Made by a program: the position numbers and the translations under genes
Part shown: positions 31,150 to 42,059 of the stretch, one piece after another
Position numbering within the stretch: position 1 is the first letter of the stretch
Layout of the letters: the number at the start of each line of letters is the position of its first letter
Assembly (NCBI GenBank): GCA_037957365.1
Contig: JARHVA010005354.1
Span: 698,501 to 762,500 of the forward strand
From: Torreya grandis
Taxonomy: Eukaryota; Streptophyta; Pinopsida; Cupressales; Taxaceae
DNA: 64,000 nucleotides
Direction of reading: 5' to 3'
The notes under the pieces: generated by a model
Database searches by the model: none
What the model was told of the DNA's origin: nothing
What the model saw: the letters and a program-made list of their open reading frames with translations, nothing else

Positions 31150-32486
31150 ATTAAATTAGATTCTATACTAACTCAGACTTCCTTTCACATTCAAAAGGAA
31201 GGTATGAAATGGTATATATATATATATATAGTGGTTTCTCAAGCCACATGATAGGATACAAAAGTAAGTTCATCTCATTAAATAATAATGTTACAGGAAC
31301 AATGAGGTTTAGAGATAACATAATTGCTAATATAGTTAGAAAGGGTATCTTGAATTTGTATAATAGGAAGAACAAGACACAAAATGTGTTGTATGTGAAA
31401 GGTTTAAAACATAACCTACTTAGTGTAAGTCACATGTGAAATCAAGGATACAAACTAACCTTTCATGATAGAGGATGTGAGATAAGGAAAGCCAAATTAT
31501 GAAGGCTAATTGACAATGCTATGAGGACCGAGAACAATCTATATGTATTGAAAGAGATCAATAAGGAGAAATGCTTTAAGAGTAATATGGATGAAATTTT
31601 ATTATGACATAGAAGGTTAGGTCACCTAAAATTTGATAATCTAGTCAAGATAAGCACTAAGAAGTCTATGAAGAACATGCCTAATATCACCAAACCTACA
31701 AACATAATTTGCAAGGCATGTCAACATGTTAAGTAGACTATAATAAGGTCCAAATCAAAGGATTAATATAATAATACACCCTTGGAGTTAATACACACTT
31801 ATCTATATGGGCCTACAAGAATTAAAATAATTTAAGGAGACAAATACTTCATGTTACTCATAGTTGACCGCACAAGAATGACCTAGGTAGAATTCTTTAG
31901 AGAAAATTTAGAAGCTCTTGAAAATTTCAAGGCATTCAAGGATCTTATTGAGAATGAAAATAATGGGAAGATAAAGTGTCTAATATATGACAGAGGAGGA
32001 AAATTTTGGTCCAATGAGTTTTATGACTTTTGTGAGGTTCATGAAATAAGGAGATAGTTCTCATCAGCTAGGACACCTCAATAGATGGGGTAGTGGAAAG
32101 AAAGAATATAAAAGTTCAAGATATGGCTATAACTATGTTAAATTAGTCTATATTATTTGATTGATATTGGAGAGAGGTAGTAAGCATTTTAGTATACATT
32201 TTAAATAGAGGAAAGATAAGGACTAATGGAAACAATACTCCTTATGAACTATGGAAAGGTAAACCTACTAATGTGGAACACTTTAGAGTGTTTGGGATCA
32301 AATTTATCATCAAAAGAGATGATGAAGACTTAGGAAAGTTTGATTTTATATTTGATGAAGTTATATTTTTAGGATACTCATCAATGATCTCATCTTATAG
32401 ATGTTATAACAAGAGGTTATAAAATATTCTAGAAAGCACCAATGTGAAGATTGATGAGATAAGGAAATCACACTCATAGTCAAAAG
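31150..32486 (+). pseudogene. copia1 protease, pre-integrase and integrase, decayed
   Basis: The protease reads 'YSGFSSHMIGYKSKFISL' (31,225-31,280), where family members have DSG-(S/C)-HMTG, so the catalytic Asp is lost. It ends 'NVLYVKGLKHNLLSVS', the typical copia protease end (to 31,437). The pre-integrase domain follows with 'HRRLGHLKFDNLVKIS' (31,610-31,660) and 'CKACQHVK'. The integrase core has 'LYGPTRIK' (preceding Asp changed), 'YDRGGKFWSNEF' with the second Asp kept, and 'YWREVVSILVYILNRGK' (32,165-32,220). It ends with 'ELWKGKPTNVEHFRVFG' and 'GYSSMISSYRCYN'. About ten stops. The copia2 insertion follows directly, before the RT. Confidence 0.88.
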
Positions 32487-32491
32487 ATACT
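32487..32491. other. Target site duplication ATACT, left copy
   Basis: 'atact' immediately precedes the copia2 5' LTR and is repeated exactly at 36,881-36,885 after the 3' LTR. Five bases is the usual duplication size for LTR elements. Confidence 0.9.
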
Positions 32492-33661
32492 TGTTAGGTT
32501 GTGGAGCTAAAAGCTTCACTGATGCAAATAGGGAGGAGGTTGCTAGAGGAGTTGCTAAAGTGTCACAGACACCAGCATCGGTTAGGCCAACCGATGTCGG
32601 TAGGATTAGATAGAAGAGCAACTGACATCGGTCAGGGATGAGCCAGTGTCGGTCACCTCTAGGCAGACAGGGACCGACGTTGGTCGCCTGTGTGCTTTGA
32701 ACTGTGAGTTTTACAGGCAGTTAGTTAACAAACCAAGTGTTTACATGTCAAGAGCCAAATTTAGACTAGAAGCTATGGATCTAATTATTGTAATTAGGTG
32801 TCTAATTATTGTTTACATGAGATCTATTTAAGAGACTCATGGGTTGTATTGTAAGGTGTTTTAGTTTGATTTGAGCAAAGTTAGCTCCTTCTATGTGTGA
32901 GGTGAGCAAGGGTGTTCCTCCTAGTTCCACAGTAGTGCCAAGGTGGGTGCTGGTTTGGAGAATCAGCAGGATTCTTCAAGTGTGTAGGATCTTGGTCAGC
33001 AGGTGTGCATGGCTACTTTTAGAGATCTACATGGTAAGTAAGATCATTGATCTATAAGTGTATGTGTGTGCATGATCCAGGTTTGCAGGTGTGTAAGATT
33101 AGGGAGGACAGCAACACAATAGGGAGTAGGATCAGGCAAGATCTATTTGGAGTATAGTGTGTACTCAAAAAGAGAGCAAAAAGGAAGGTAAGGTAGTTCC
33201 CTCCATAAGTAAGATCAGATTGGGTTGCAGGGTGTTGCAGTTTAGGGGAGATCTACTTGAAGTATGATTGTGTACTTGTGGAGTGCGTGGAGAACTTGTG
33301 GTGTGCGTGGAGCACTGGTGTACTGGTAATAGTGGATACTAACTGGTTGGAGGTGAACACCAACTCTGTATTTGAGTTGTGTGTTGGGACCGTAAGAGAG
33401 AGAGCTTTGAGGGAAGATTTACTATTTATGCCCTAGAGGTGTGTAAGGAAGAAGAACTATGGCAATATTCTTTGTTGTATTTCCTTGTAAAAGAGTTTTA
33501 ATACAAGTTGTGTATTGTCTCTCATATTTTGTGTTATTTTTGAATTCTAGTTACTTGTAATTCTAGTTAATTTCCACATGTTAAGTTGCTTGGTAATCAA
33601 TTGTGTGCTTCCATAATTCCCAACAAAGGCGGTATCAGAGGTTTTGGTTGGGTATCTAATA
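32492..33661 (+). repeat. copia2 5' LTR
   Basis: Begins TGTTAGGTTGTGG and ends 'gtatctaata'. A weak TATA-like 'ctatttaag' lies near 32,822. The last 36 bases (33,626-33,661) contain 'ggcggtatcagag', a primer-site-like sequence inside the LTR. Bases 32,570-32,690 carry the palindromic 'ccgatgtcggt' motif several times. Confidence 0.93.
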
Positions 33662-33680
33662 AAGTGGTATTAGAGCTAAG
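33662..33680 (+). other. copia2 primer-binding site
   Basis: 'tggtattagagct' (33,665-33,677), three bases after the LTR, matches the initiator-tRNA-Met-complementary site (TGGTATCAGAGC) with one change. A second such sequence sits 36 bases earlier, inside the LTR. Confidence 0.85.
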
Positions 33681-33751
33681 GTTGCAGGGAGTGGTTTTGT
33701 GTTTGGTTACAAGTCACTCTCAGGGGTTTTTGATTGAGTGGGAGTAGAGCA

Positions 33752-34531
33752 ATGGCAGATCAAAGTAAGCTAATAATGGAGGAGTTGAAAAGCATAGATG
33801 GTCAATTACAGTCTTATGGAAAGAAAGAGCAGGTAAAAAGAGATTGTTGGTTGGTAGTAGATCAACATGAAGAAGCAGATGTTGTTGCACAAGATGCTCT
33901 AGATAAAGTTGAATCTTGGATAATAGATTATGTTGCCTCTTTCCATGCAACCCCAGGTAGAGGAGTTGGTGAGCCTTGCCAAAGAATTGGCAAAGGGGAA
34001 GTGAAGCTGAAATTGGAGGTGGCCAACACATGGGTGTTGAAGGAGGTCATGCAAGTCCCAGGCTTGGAGATGTGGTTAATTTCTTTAAGAAAGTTGGGTG
34101 ATGAGAGATGCACAAGAACTCTCACAGTGGATACACTTGAATTAGCTGGTGGTAAGAAAGTAGGTACTCTTTATCTACTTGCTTATATTACTGATTCTTC
34201 TTCTGTTGTGGAGACATGGCTTTGTACGCTTGGTCACATGAGCAAGACAGAGATGCATGTTCTTAAGCAGAAGATAGATGTGTTTGATAGGCTTAAGAAC
34301 TGGAAAGCCTTGGTGTTCTTGGAGGAGATGACGAATAGAGACCAGTGGATGGGGCTGGATACTTCTGAGCAGGGTAGTTTGGACATGGGTTTTGATTCAA
34401 AGGAGCTCACAGGTAAAAATTCATCACTCACAAGCAAACACAGATACCGGCATCAGTCAAGGGGAATCATCATCAAACACATAGGTGTCGATGTTAGTCA
34501 TGTGCAGACTGAAGCTAGTGATGTCAGGTAG
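33752..34531 (+). CDS. copia2 open frame: fused gag start, protease and pre-integrase remnants
   Basis: 259 codons without a stop from the ATG at 33,752. Upstream in-frame codons begin with TTG and were not used. The first ~40 residues resemble a strongly shortened Gag ('MADQSKLIMEELKSIDG', then 'KRDCWL', which in relatives follows the zinc knuckle). Next is a protease-like block 'ESWIIDYVASFHATP', with DSG changed to DYV, then 'GEPCQRIGKGEVKLKLE', 'VMQVPGLEMWLISLRKLG' and a pre-integrase 'LCTLGHMSKTEMHVL'. Relatives have longer spacers between these blocks, so several short in-frame deletions have joined them. The catalytic Asp context is lost and no protease activity is expected. The final ~30 codons run into the palindromic repeat array. 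Whether it is translated is unknown. Confidence 0.45.
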   Translation: MADQSKLIMEELKSIDGQLQSYGKKEQVKRDCWLVVDQHEEADVVAQDALDKVESWIIDYVASFHATPGRGVGEPCQRIGKGEVKLKLEVANTWVLKEVMQVPGLEMWLISLRKLGDERCTRTLTVDTLELAGGKKVGTLYLLAYITDSSSVVETWLCTLGHMSKTEMHVLKQKIDVFDRLKNWKALVFLEEMTNRDQWMGLDTSEQGSLDMGFDSKELTGKNSSLTSKHRYRHQSRGIIIKHIGVDVSHVQTEASDVR

Positions 34532-34715
34532 GGTAAGACTAATGTCAGTCAGGAGGACTAACATCAGTAATAGGTAAGACTGACATCAATCACGAGGACT
34601 GACATCAGCAATAGGAGACACCAACATTGGTAGAGCTGGCAATTAGGACAGACGCATGGAAACTAACGTCGGTCAGATGCAGATTGTGTGGTGATCGAGG
34701 TCGGTCACTGTAATA
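34440..34715. repeat. Array of 'gactgacatcagt' type motifs inside copia2
   Basis: Motifs such as 'gatgttagtc', 'actgacatcaatc', 'gactgacatcagc', 'ctaacgtcggtc' and 'gaggtcggtc' recur every 15-40 bases. They are variants of the near-palindrome accgatgtcggt that also occurs in the LTRs. Many units look like CG-to-TG/CA decay products. Confidence 0.75.
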
Positions 34716-34849
34716 GATTTTGGGTGGATAGTAAGCTATTAAGGAGTCTCAAATGCCCATATGGAGGACTGAAGTGGTAAGTAAGCCTCAAATTCATTGT
34801 TCCTCTTCTTTATACTCGTTGCTGACTGCAGAGCAAGAAGGATCTAGGA

Positions 34850-35680
34850 AATAATGGGAGCATGGCAGGAATATGATGTAGAACCAAGCAAAAGATTTGG
34901 TAGGGTTGCCAGCCAAAAGAAAGCACAGAGATGAATGGATTCCTTAGTTGAAGAATAGAGAGAATAGACACGTGAGATGGAAGGCTAGGTCATATGGTCT
35001 TGAGGAAGCTGTAGGACAGTGGTACAAGTTTTGACAGGTGGATGACAAGGCATGGCTTTAGTCAATGTCAGGGTAACCTTTGTGTTTGTCTTACCAAGTG
35101 GATGATGAGTCACGACGTCATTCTATTACTGTATGTGGATGGTATGCTAGCTAGCAGGTTTGTACATACAAGCTTTTGTTGAGCTAAGGGTAAGGTTAGT
35201 TCAGTGGCATGTCATGAAGAATTTAGAGTAGTGAAATTCTTTGGCATGGGAGACATGAAAGATCACAGGGTGATTTTGTCTCTAGTGGGAGCTGATGTGA
35301 ATCAAGTGTTAGTGAGGTTTAATATGCAAGATGCAGAATTGGATCACATTAAGGGCTGGATAGTTCAGTGTCCAAAATCACATGAGGTCTAGTATAGACC
35401 TGAGTTTTCCCAAGTAGTGGGAGCTATCAGAGAGTTAGGAGCCAATTCAGGGAAGTGGGTTCTCAGGTATTTGAGAGGGACCAGCAGCAGGGATTCATGC
35501 TATGCAGGGTCAAGACTTCACTACATGGGTTTGTAGGTTCAGATGTGGCAGGGTACTTGGATGACAGGAGGTACACCATAGGGTATGTGGTGGGTGGTCT
35601 TCAGGGTTGATCTTGAAGAGGGATACAAGCTAGGAAATAGATTAGATAGGGTACAGGTACAATGCAGCTATTTATCTCTA
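34850..35680 (+). pseudogene. copia2 reverse transcriptase/RNase H remnant with internal gaps
   Basis: Pieces in copia order: 'SYGLEEAVGQWYKF' (from the 'LYGLKQSPRQWYKRF' region), 'ILLLYVDGMLAS' (YVDD changed to YVDG, about 35,120-35,155), 'VKFFGMGDM', 'VNQVLVRFNMQDAEL' (35,300-35,345), 'WVLRYLRGTSSRDSCY' (35,457-35,505) and a last 'LSLSGRLL'. Each segment is shorter than in complete elements because sequence between conserved blocks is missing. Frames shift between blocks. Non-functional. Open frames at 35,204-35,392 and 35,585-35,809 are parts of it. Confidence 0.75.
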
Positions 35681-35690
35681 AGTGGGAGAT
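35680..35690 (+). other. copia2 polypurine tract
   Basis: 'aagtgggagat' directly before the 3' LTR start (TGTTAGG at 35,691). Composition and place fit the plus-strand primer. Confidence 0.85.
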
Positions 35691-36880
35691 TGTTAGGTTG
35701 TGGAGCTAAAAGCTTCACTGATGTAAATGAGGAGGTTGCTAGAGGAGTTGCTAAAGTGTCACAGACACTGGCATCGGTCAGGCTAACTGATGTCAATAGG
35801 ATTAGATAGAAGAGCAATCGATGTCGGTTAGAGATCAGTCGGTGTCAGTCACCTCTAGGTAGATAGGGACCGATGTCAGTCGCCTGTGTGGTTCAAACTA
35901 TGAGTGTTATGGGCAGTTAGTTAATGAACCAAGTGTTTGCATGTCAAGAGCCAAATTTAGACTAGAAGCTATGGATCTAATTATTATAATTAGGTGTCTA
36001 ATTATTGTTTGCATGAGATCTACTTAAGAGACTCATGGGTTGTATTTTAAGGTGTTCTAGTTTGAGTTGAGCAAAGTTAGCTCCTTCTATGTGTGAGGTG
36101 AGCAAGGGTGTTCCTCCTAGTTCCAAAGTAGTGCCAAGGTGGGTGCTGGTTTGGAGAATCAACAGGATTCTTCAAGTGTGTAGGATCTTGGTTAGTAGGT
36201 GTGCATGGCTACTTTTGGATATCTACATGGTAAGTAAGATCATTGATCTACAGGTGTATGTGTGTGCATGATCCAGGTTTGCAGGTGTGCAGAACCAAAT
36301 TGATTTACAAGTGTGTAAGATCAGGGAGGATAGCAACACAACAGGGAGTAGGATCAGGCAAGATCTACTTGGAGTACAGTGTGTACTTAGAAAGAGAGCA
36401 AAGAGGAAGGCAAGGTAGTTCCTTCCATAAGTAAGATCAGATTGGGTTGCAAGGTGTTGCAATTCAGGAGAGATCTACTTGAAGTATGATTGTGTACTTG
36501 TGGAGTGCATGGAGCACTGGTGTACTGGCAGTAGTGGATACTGACTGGTTGGAGGTGAACACCACCTCTGTATTTGAGTTGTGTGTTGGGACCGTAAGAG
36601 AGACAGCTTTGAGAGAAGATTTACTGTTTATGCCCTAGAGGTGTGGGAGCCCTAGAGGTGTGTAAGGAAGAAGAACTATGGCAATCTTCTTTGTTGTATT
36701 TCCTTCTGAAAGAGTTTTAATACAAGTTGTGTATTGTCTCTCATATTATTTGTTATTTCTAAATTCTAGTTACTTGTAATTTTGGTTAATTTCTACATGT
36801 TAAGTTGCTTGGTAATCAATTGTGTGCTTCCATAATTCTCAACAAAGGCGGTATCATAGCTTTTGGTTGGGTATCTAACA
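35691..36880 (+). repeat. copia2 3' LTR
   Basis: Near-identical partner of 32,492-33,661, ending CTAACA directly before the ATACT target duplication. It includes the same 36-base tail with a primer-site-like 'ggcggtatcatag' (36,845-36,880). An extra short segment near 36,290-36,320 and at 36,640 accounts for the length difference. Confidence 0.93.
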
Positions 36881-36885
36881 ATACT
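36881..36885. other. Target site duplication ATACT, right copy
   Basis: Exact copy of 32,487-32,491, directly after the 3' LTR. Copia1 coding sequence resumes here. Confidence 0.9.
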
Positions 36886-38640
36886 TTAGAGAATCTAGAA
36901 TTCAAAAATTAAGAGGAAACTATAAATGTTGATGAGGAATAAGAATAATTTTAAGATATATAGGACTCAAACATCCCCTCAAGATAGATTTAAAGAGATC
37001 ATCCTAAATCTCAAATCATTAGTAATAAAAATGCAGGTAGGCAAACAAGCAAGAGACTAGTAAGTAATCTAAATAAAGATAATAATGATCTATTATCTAA
37101 GATTTAACCTAATAATATTATAGAATTAAGAAAAGATAAATTTTTGATAGGTGCTATAATGAGGAGTTAGACCAAATAGATAAGAGTGAGACTTGGGAAC
37201 TAGTTCATAGGCCTAAAGACAAGAATGTCATTGGGACAAAATAGGTGTTTAGAAACAAGTTAAATGTAGATGGAGAAGTCACTAGGAACAAGGCTAGATT
37301 TATATGCAATGGATGTACACAAGTTTAATGGATAGAATTTGAGGATAAATTTTCACCTATAGTAAGAATGGAGGACATCAGATTGTTTCTATTATATGTA
37401 GGATTTAAAGGGTTTAAGGTATACTAGATGGATGTCAAACCTAACTTTTTGAATGGTAATTTTGAAGAGGAGGTGTACATAGATTAACCTAAGGGGTTAT
37501 CAAAATCATGTGATAAGTACTATGTTTTTATATTGAAAAAGGATCTTTATAGTCTAAAGCAAACTCCCAGAGATTGGTATGCTAGGTTGGACAAGTATCC
37601 ATTGAATTAAGGATTCAAAAGAGAAGTTGAATATAGTAACCTATACATAAATTCAAAATATGACCATCATTTGATAGTAGTTGCCTATGTGAATGACATC
37701 ATATTTAGTGTCAATAATGATAATATGACCAAAGAATTTGTAGAGGTGATGAATAAAGAGTTTGATATGTCCATGCTAGGAGAACTATCATTATTTCTTG
37801 GGTTGTAAATCACTCAATCTAGAAAATTTATTTTCATTTCAAAAACCAAGTACATAAGAGAGATGTTGAAGAAGTTTGAGATGGAATATTTCAAGGAAAT
37901 TAGTACAATTATGATCACAAGGTGTAATTTGAGTAAGGAAAATGAGTTTCTAAAGGTTAATCACATGTCATATAGGTCAATGATTGGAAGTTTGCTATAC
38001 ATCACTACCTCTAGACCTAAAATCATGCAAGCAATAAGTCTTATGGGGAGGTTTCAAATAGATCCAAAGGAGAATCATCTATAATCAATCAAAAGTTTAC
38101 TTAGGTATCTCAAGGGGACTATAGATTATGGGTTGTGGTATCCAAGAAGTGAGTTTAATTTGATAGCCTATACAGATGTAGACTAGGAAGGAAGTCTAGA
38201 TGATAAGAGGAGTACCAATGGAAGAAATTTCTTCTTATGTAGGTTCCTAGTTTCATGGATAAGAAATAAGTAACCATTAGTAGCATTATATACTTGTGAG
38301 GCTTAGTACATTTTAAAATATTCATGTTGCACTTAGGTCCTATGGATGAGACAAGCCCTAAAAGACTAAAAGGTGGAGTATGATGGTCCTATCCTTATCT
38401 ATTGTGATAATAAAAGTGATATAAGCATCTCAAAGAAGCTTGTCATGTACTCAAAGACTAAACACATTCACACAACATATCATTTTTAAGAGAATAGGTA
38501 AGTGAAAAAGGGTCATACATGAATATGTTTCTACACAGGATTAGATTGTAGATATTTTGACTAAAGCACTGACAATGGTAACATTTGAACACTTAAGATA
38601 GGAATTGGGTATAATTCCTACCCCTAGCAATAATTAAAGA
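36886..38640 (+). pseudogene. copia1 reverse transcriptase and RNase H, decayed
   Basis: Continues copia1 pol after the nested element. RT blocks: 'ETWELVHRPKDKNVIGTK' (about 37,185-37,240), 'NKARFICNGCTQV', 'VKPNFLNGNFEEEVYI', 'LKKDLYSLKQTPRDWYARL' and 'AYVNDIIF' (about 37,685-37,710), in which the active-site YVDD is YVND. Then 'GSLLYITTSRPKIMQAIS' (37,987-38,040) and 'LLRYLKGTIDYGLWY'. RNase H: 'YTDVD', 'QVLWMRQALKD'-like and 'IYCDNKSDISISKK' (about 38,398-38,440), ending 'DILTKAL'. Scattered stops and CG-loss changes. Length and order are normal for copia apart from these. Confidence 0.9.
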
Positions 38641-38913
38641 ATCCAAGTAATTAGGGGATGATAATAAGGTTCATTATCTCTAAGAACAATTGAGTTATTC
38701 CAAGAAGATATACATGGAGATAGAGGGATTGTGTTTGTATTATGTCTCATAAACTCATAGTCTTGTGTGTCGAGTATTTTGGTTGCAAGGAGTGTGATTA
38801 AAGGAGTTGCAAATGTCACTTTGTCATTTATGTCAAAGGAGGAGAAATAAAATAATGGGGAGATAAGAATGATTAATTTTCTGTGTTTTACCATCAATGA
38901 AAAAGGGGGATAT
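38641..38913 (+). other. copia1 3' noncoding region and polypurine tract
   Basis: Includes 'cactttgtcatttatgtcaa' (38,817-38,836) and ends with the purine tract 'aaaaaggggga' (38,900-38,910) just before the 3' LTR. A closely similar arrangement recurs at 44,370-44,494. Confidence 0.75.
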
Positions 38914-41758
38914 TATTGAACATTGTTCCTATTGTTGAGGTTTGGCATTGATGTTGTCATTGATGTCAAAGTTTTTTGAGAAGGTATTAATGAGGTCATT
39001 GAAGAATGTATCTATGAGAGATAATATTGATCAATGTTGGAGTGTTTTTATGAGTTTAATATATGTTCTTATGACTACATGAGTGATGTGAAGGTCAGCA
39101 TGGAAGGTCTTTTTTGTCAAATTTGTCACGTGATTGAGTTTAGTAGTGTCTTGAGAAGCTATGTGCATAGAATACCTAGTATTTTAAATGAAAGAGCATG
39201 ATGTATTGATGAGATAGATGCATATAGGCATGAGAGGTTGTATAAGGTTGCTTGAAAATGTATATGATGCATTAGAGTACTCATGAGAGTCTCGAGATAA
39301 GGCCACAAGGGTAAGACCTTCAGACCAAGTCTATACCTAGACCACTCCTAAACCCTACCTAGCCTAATGAGGCATCATGATATATTTTCAATAAATATGA
39401 AGGATTTATGATAGTTTTTAAGAATTTATGAGGTTGATTGAGCATGTGAGAGTGGTGGAGAGTGCATGAAAATAGGCATGAAGGTTAGGTTTAAGGACTA
39501 ATATGGTTTACAGGTCAAGGTCTAAGCAAACAAAGAGAGAGTGTGTGGCCTAATGGGGTATTAGGATAAATTTTCAAGGTAAGTGTGAGTATGGAAGAAT
39601 TAACGAATTTAATTCAATTTATTAAGCATTTTCATGAAATTTGAGGTCAAATTTTGAAGGATAAGGCATGAAAATGTGTTCAAAGGTCTCTCGAGTGCAT
39701 ATAATGAAGGGTTCTCTACTTAAAAGGTCTTTATTGTGATAATTATCTCATTAAACCTCTACATGGTAACCTAATATATTCATGGTATATGGGTAATGGT
39801 CCTAGCTCAAAAATCTAGGCATTTGCTTTTAGATTTGGTGGCTATGATTTATGAATAATTATTAAGAATGGAAACAAGTTTAAACCTTCTTAGAACCATA
39901 ATAAGGACCCAATGTTGAAGATGTTGATAAAAAGTGCCCATAATGGATCAGTATTCTTAGTTAATCATTAAAGTTTTTAATAAACTCTCCTATGAATCTC
40001 CAAGTGTGTTTGAGTTGTCAAGAGTGTGAGAAGACCCTACAGGAAAGTGTACACTTCTTAGAAATTTGTTTTAGTAGTCAAAGTTGACATAGTTAAAGTA
40101 TGAAAATGAATAGAGGATGAATATTGAGACTAATTTTTAATGTACATGAATATTTATGTATAGTTTAAAGTCCTAAAGTGTTCTAAAATGGTCATTCAAG
40201 TTAGTAAGTCACTAACAAGCCTAATGGTGGAGACAGTGAAAAACCCAGGCAACAGTGAGAAGATGATTAGGAATGTGTTATCATGAAATAGTGATGAAAA
40301 AAATTACATGGAGATGTTTTTTAGTAATTTTAAAACATTATAATTTGTTTAGGTTAATGATTATAGTGAAAACATTGCTCACAAGTTGACCTATTTGGTC
40401 TAGATGAGATAATGAGATAAAAGGTTATGAGATTAGTTTGCAAGACTAATATTGACATTTGAACATATTATATTTATATCTAAGAATGTTATAATGATAT
40501 AATATGATCATATACATGAATTATAATTAATTTATGATATCTATATAGGTGTTGGAGGTCTGAGTCACCATGACTGGTTTTTGAGAAAAACTAGCAGTTC
40601 TGAATGAGTAAGTTGCAGGAGTGTATTTGAGTCCTTTTTCCCTATGTAATGAATTATAATGCTATTGAAGAAGTTTTTTAGGAATTTTATGTTATATTTA
40701 TATGTTTAATTATCATGGTTTTATGGTTAAATAACATTTGATCTTCAATTTTTCAAGATAGACCTTTTTGTGTGTATGAAGGCCTAATGTGAATAATACT
40801 AATGGTGTGCTTAAAGTAGTGGTTTGATATAGAAAGTATCATGGAAATAATATGATATTAGTGGAGGTATATTTGAGTGTTATATGAAGTTTTATTTTTG
40901 TGTGTATATTTTAAAAGTGTCTCAAGGAGATCAAAGGGTAACATGTACTAATGAAGGCCTTATTAAATTAGGTCTCCTTAAGGCCTAAAGAAGGATTTGG
41001 TCCATTTGAGCTATGACTGACCTAATGTAATGATTTATTAATTTTTTTATCATTTTATAAGGCATATTGTGTTTAAAATATAAATTTTCAAGTGTTTGTG
41101 GCTAAAAATAGGTGTATGAGCAAGAGCCTAGTATAAGAACAAGGCCTAATAGGCCTAATTGACTAGTTAGATAATGAGAGAGTGAAAAGGAAGGATATAT
41201 CACTTTGAAGAGTTAAAGGAGGTATATTAGATAATAATAGTGGTGTATATAAACTATAATGAATATTTAATAGTGCTATTTTAGATTAATATCAAGTTCA
41301 TATGACCTAATCTATCTTGAAGAGACTGAATTAAACAAAGAGACCTAAAAGGCAATTTGAGGGGGATAAGAGTGTGAAGATATGAAGAGGTGGTCATCAT
41401 CATTTGGTTTATAATTATAAAGGTGATAAAATAAATATTATGGATAAGTTGGTACTGAGTCATAGAGGGGGTTGGTGCCTCCTTGCAAGTTGGTGCTTGC
41501 TAAAGCTTAGCAGGGTTGGTGCTTCACAAAATTATGATATTTTGACTTATAGTAATGTATTAAATTTTTAGGTGTCAATGTTTTTTCTTTCCATTTAGGG
41601 TTTCCCACTCATATGTTTTTTTTTTTATGCTCATGTGAATGACTCTTTATGCATTGTTATACTTTTTTATTACTTTGATGGTTAAAGGAATGTTAAATTA
41701 CACATGAAAGAAAGTTTAAGAGATTGATTCACCCCACTTAATAATTATTTATACAACA
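38914..41758 (+). repeat. copia1 3' LTR
   Basis: Partner of 27,537-30,458, starting TATTGAACATTG (TG decayed to TA) and ending 'tatacaaca'. More divergent from its partner than the two copia2 LTRs are from each other, in agreement with the nesting order. Confidence 0.85.
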
Positions 41759-42059
41759 TTAAAATCCATAAATTTAATAATAAATATCTTCATTATTATA
41801 TAGATAAGGAATAAATATTGTCAATTTTAGTGTAATATCAATCTCTTTTTCTTTTTCTTTCTCCTTTATCCATAACATTAACTTTTTTCATTAGAATAGT
41901 ATAAAACTAGTTGTATTTAGAGGGTTATCTATAGAGTATGCCTCATGATAGTTATCTATAGTTGTATTTAGAGGGTTATCCATAATATTATGAGTGGTAA
42001 AAATCTTGATAGTGATAGAACTAGTCTTGGATAAAAATAAGAACAAAATAGTGTAACTC
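41759..42059. other. No gene; short tandem duplication
   Basis: The segment 'agttgtatttagagggttat' occurs at 41,909-41,928 and again at 41,962-41,981, a local duplication about 53 bases apart. Otherwise unassigned. Confidence 0.5.

Larger units (their letters stand above)
32492..36880 (+). mobile_element. copia2: younger, internally shortened Ty1/copia element nested in copia1
   Basis: 4,389 bp with LTRs of 1,170 and 1,190 bp that are very similar by eye, a good primer-binding site, a purine tract and a perfect 5-bp target duplication (ATACT). All boundary marks are therefore intact and the insertion is younger than its host. The internal region is only about 2.0 kb. It holds shortened pieces of gag, protease, pre-integrase, RT and RNase H in copia order, each with internal gaps, and no recognisable integrase. 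It retains more CG dinucleotides than its surroundings. It could not move on its own and may have depended on a full-length relative. Confidence 0.93.
27537..41758 (+). mobile_element. copia1: Ty1/copia LTR retrotransposon with ~2.9 kb LTRs, interrupted by copia2
   Basis: Direct repeats at 27,537-30,458 and 38,914-41,758 flank an internal region with copia gene order: gag remnant, protease, pre-integrase, integrase, RT, RNase H, all on the plus strand. A tRNA-iMet-like primer site follows the left LTR and a purine tract precedes the right LTR. Flanking pentamers tcaaa (27,532-27,536) and ttaaa (41,759-41,763) differ at one base and may be the aged target duplication. Without the 4.4 kb nested element it measures about 9.8 kb. 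LTRs near 2.9 kb are long for a copia element. Gag lacks its capsid part and pol has many stops. Confidence 0.88.

Noticed and set aside
33629..33677. tRNA gene suspected from two initiator-tRNA-complementary sequences
   Set aside because: Only the 3'-end complement is present, at LTR junctions, so they are primer-binding sites.
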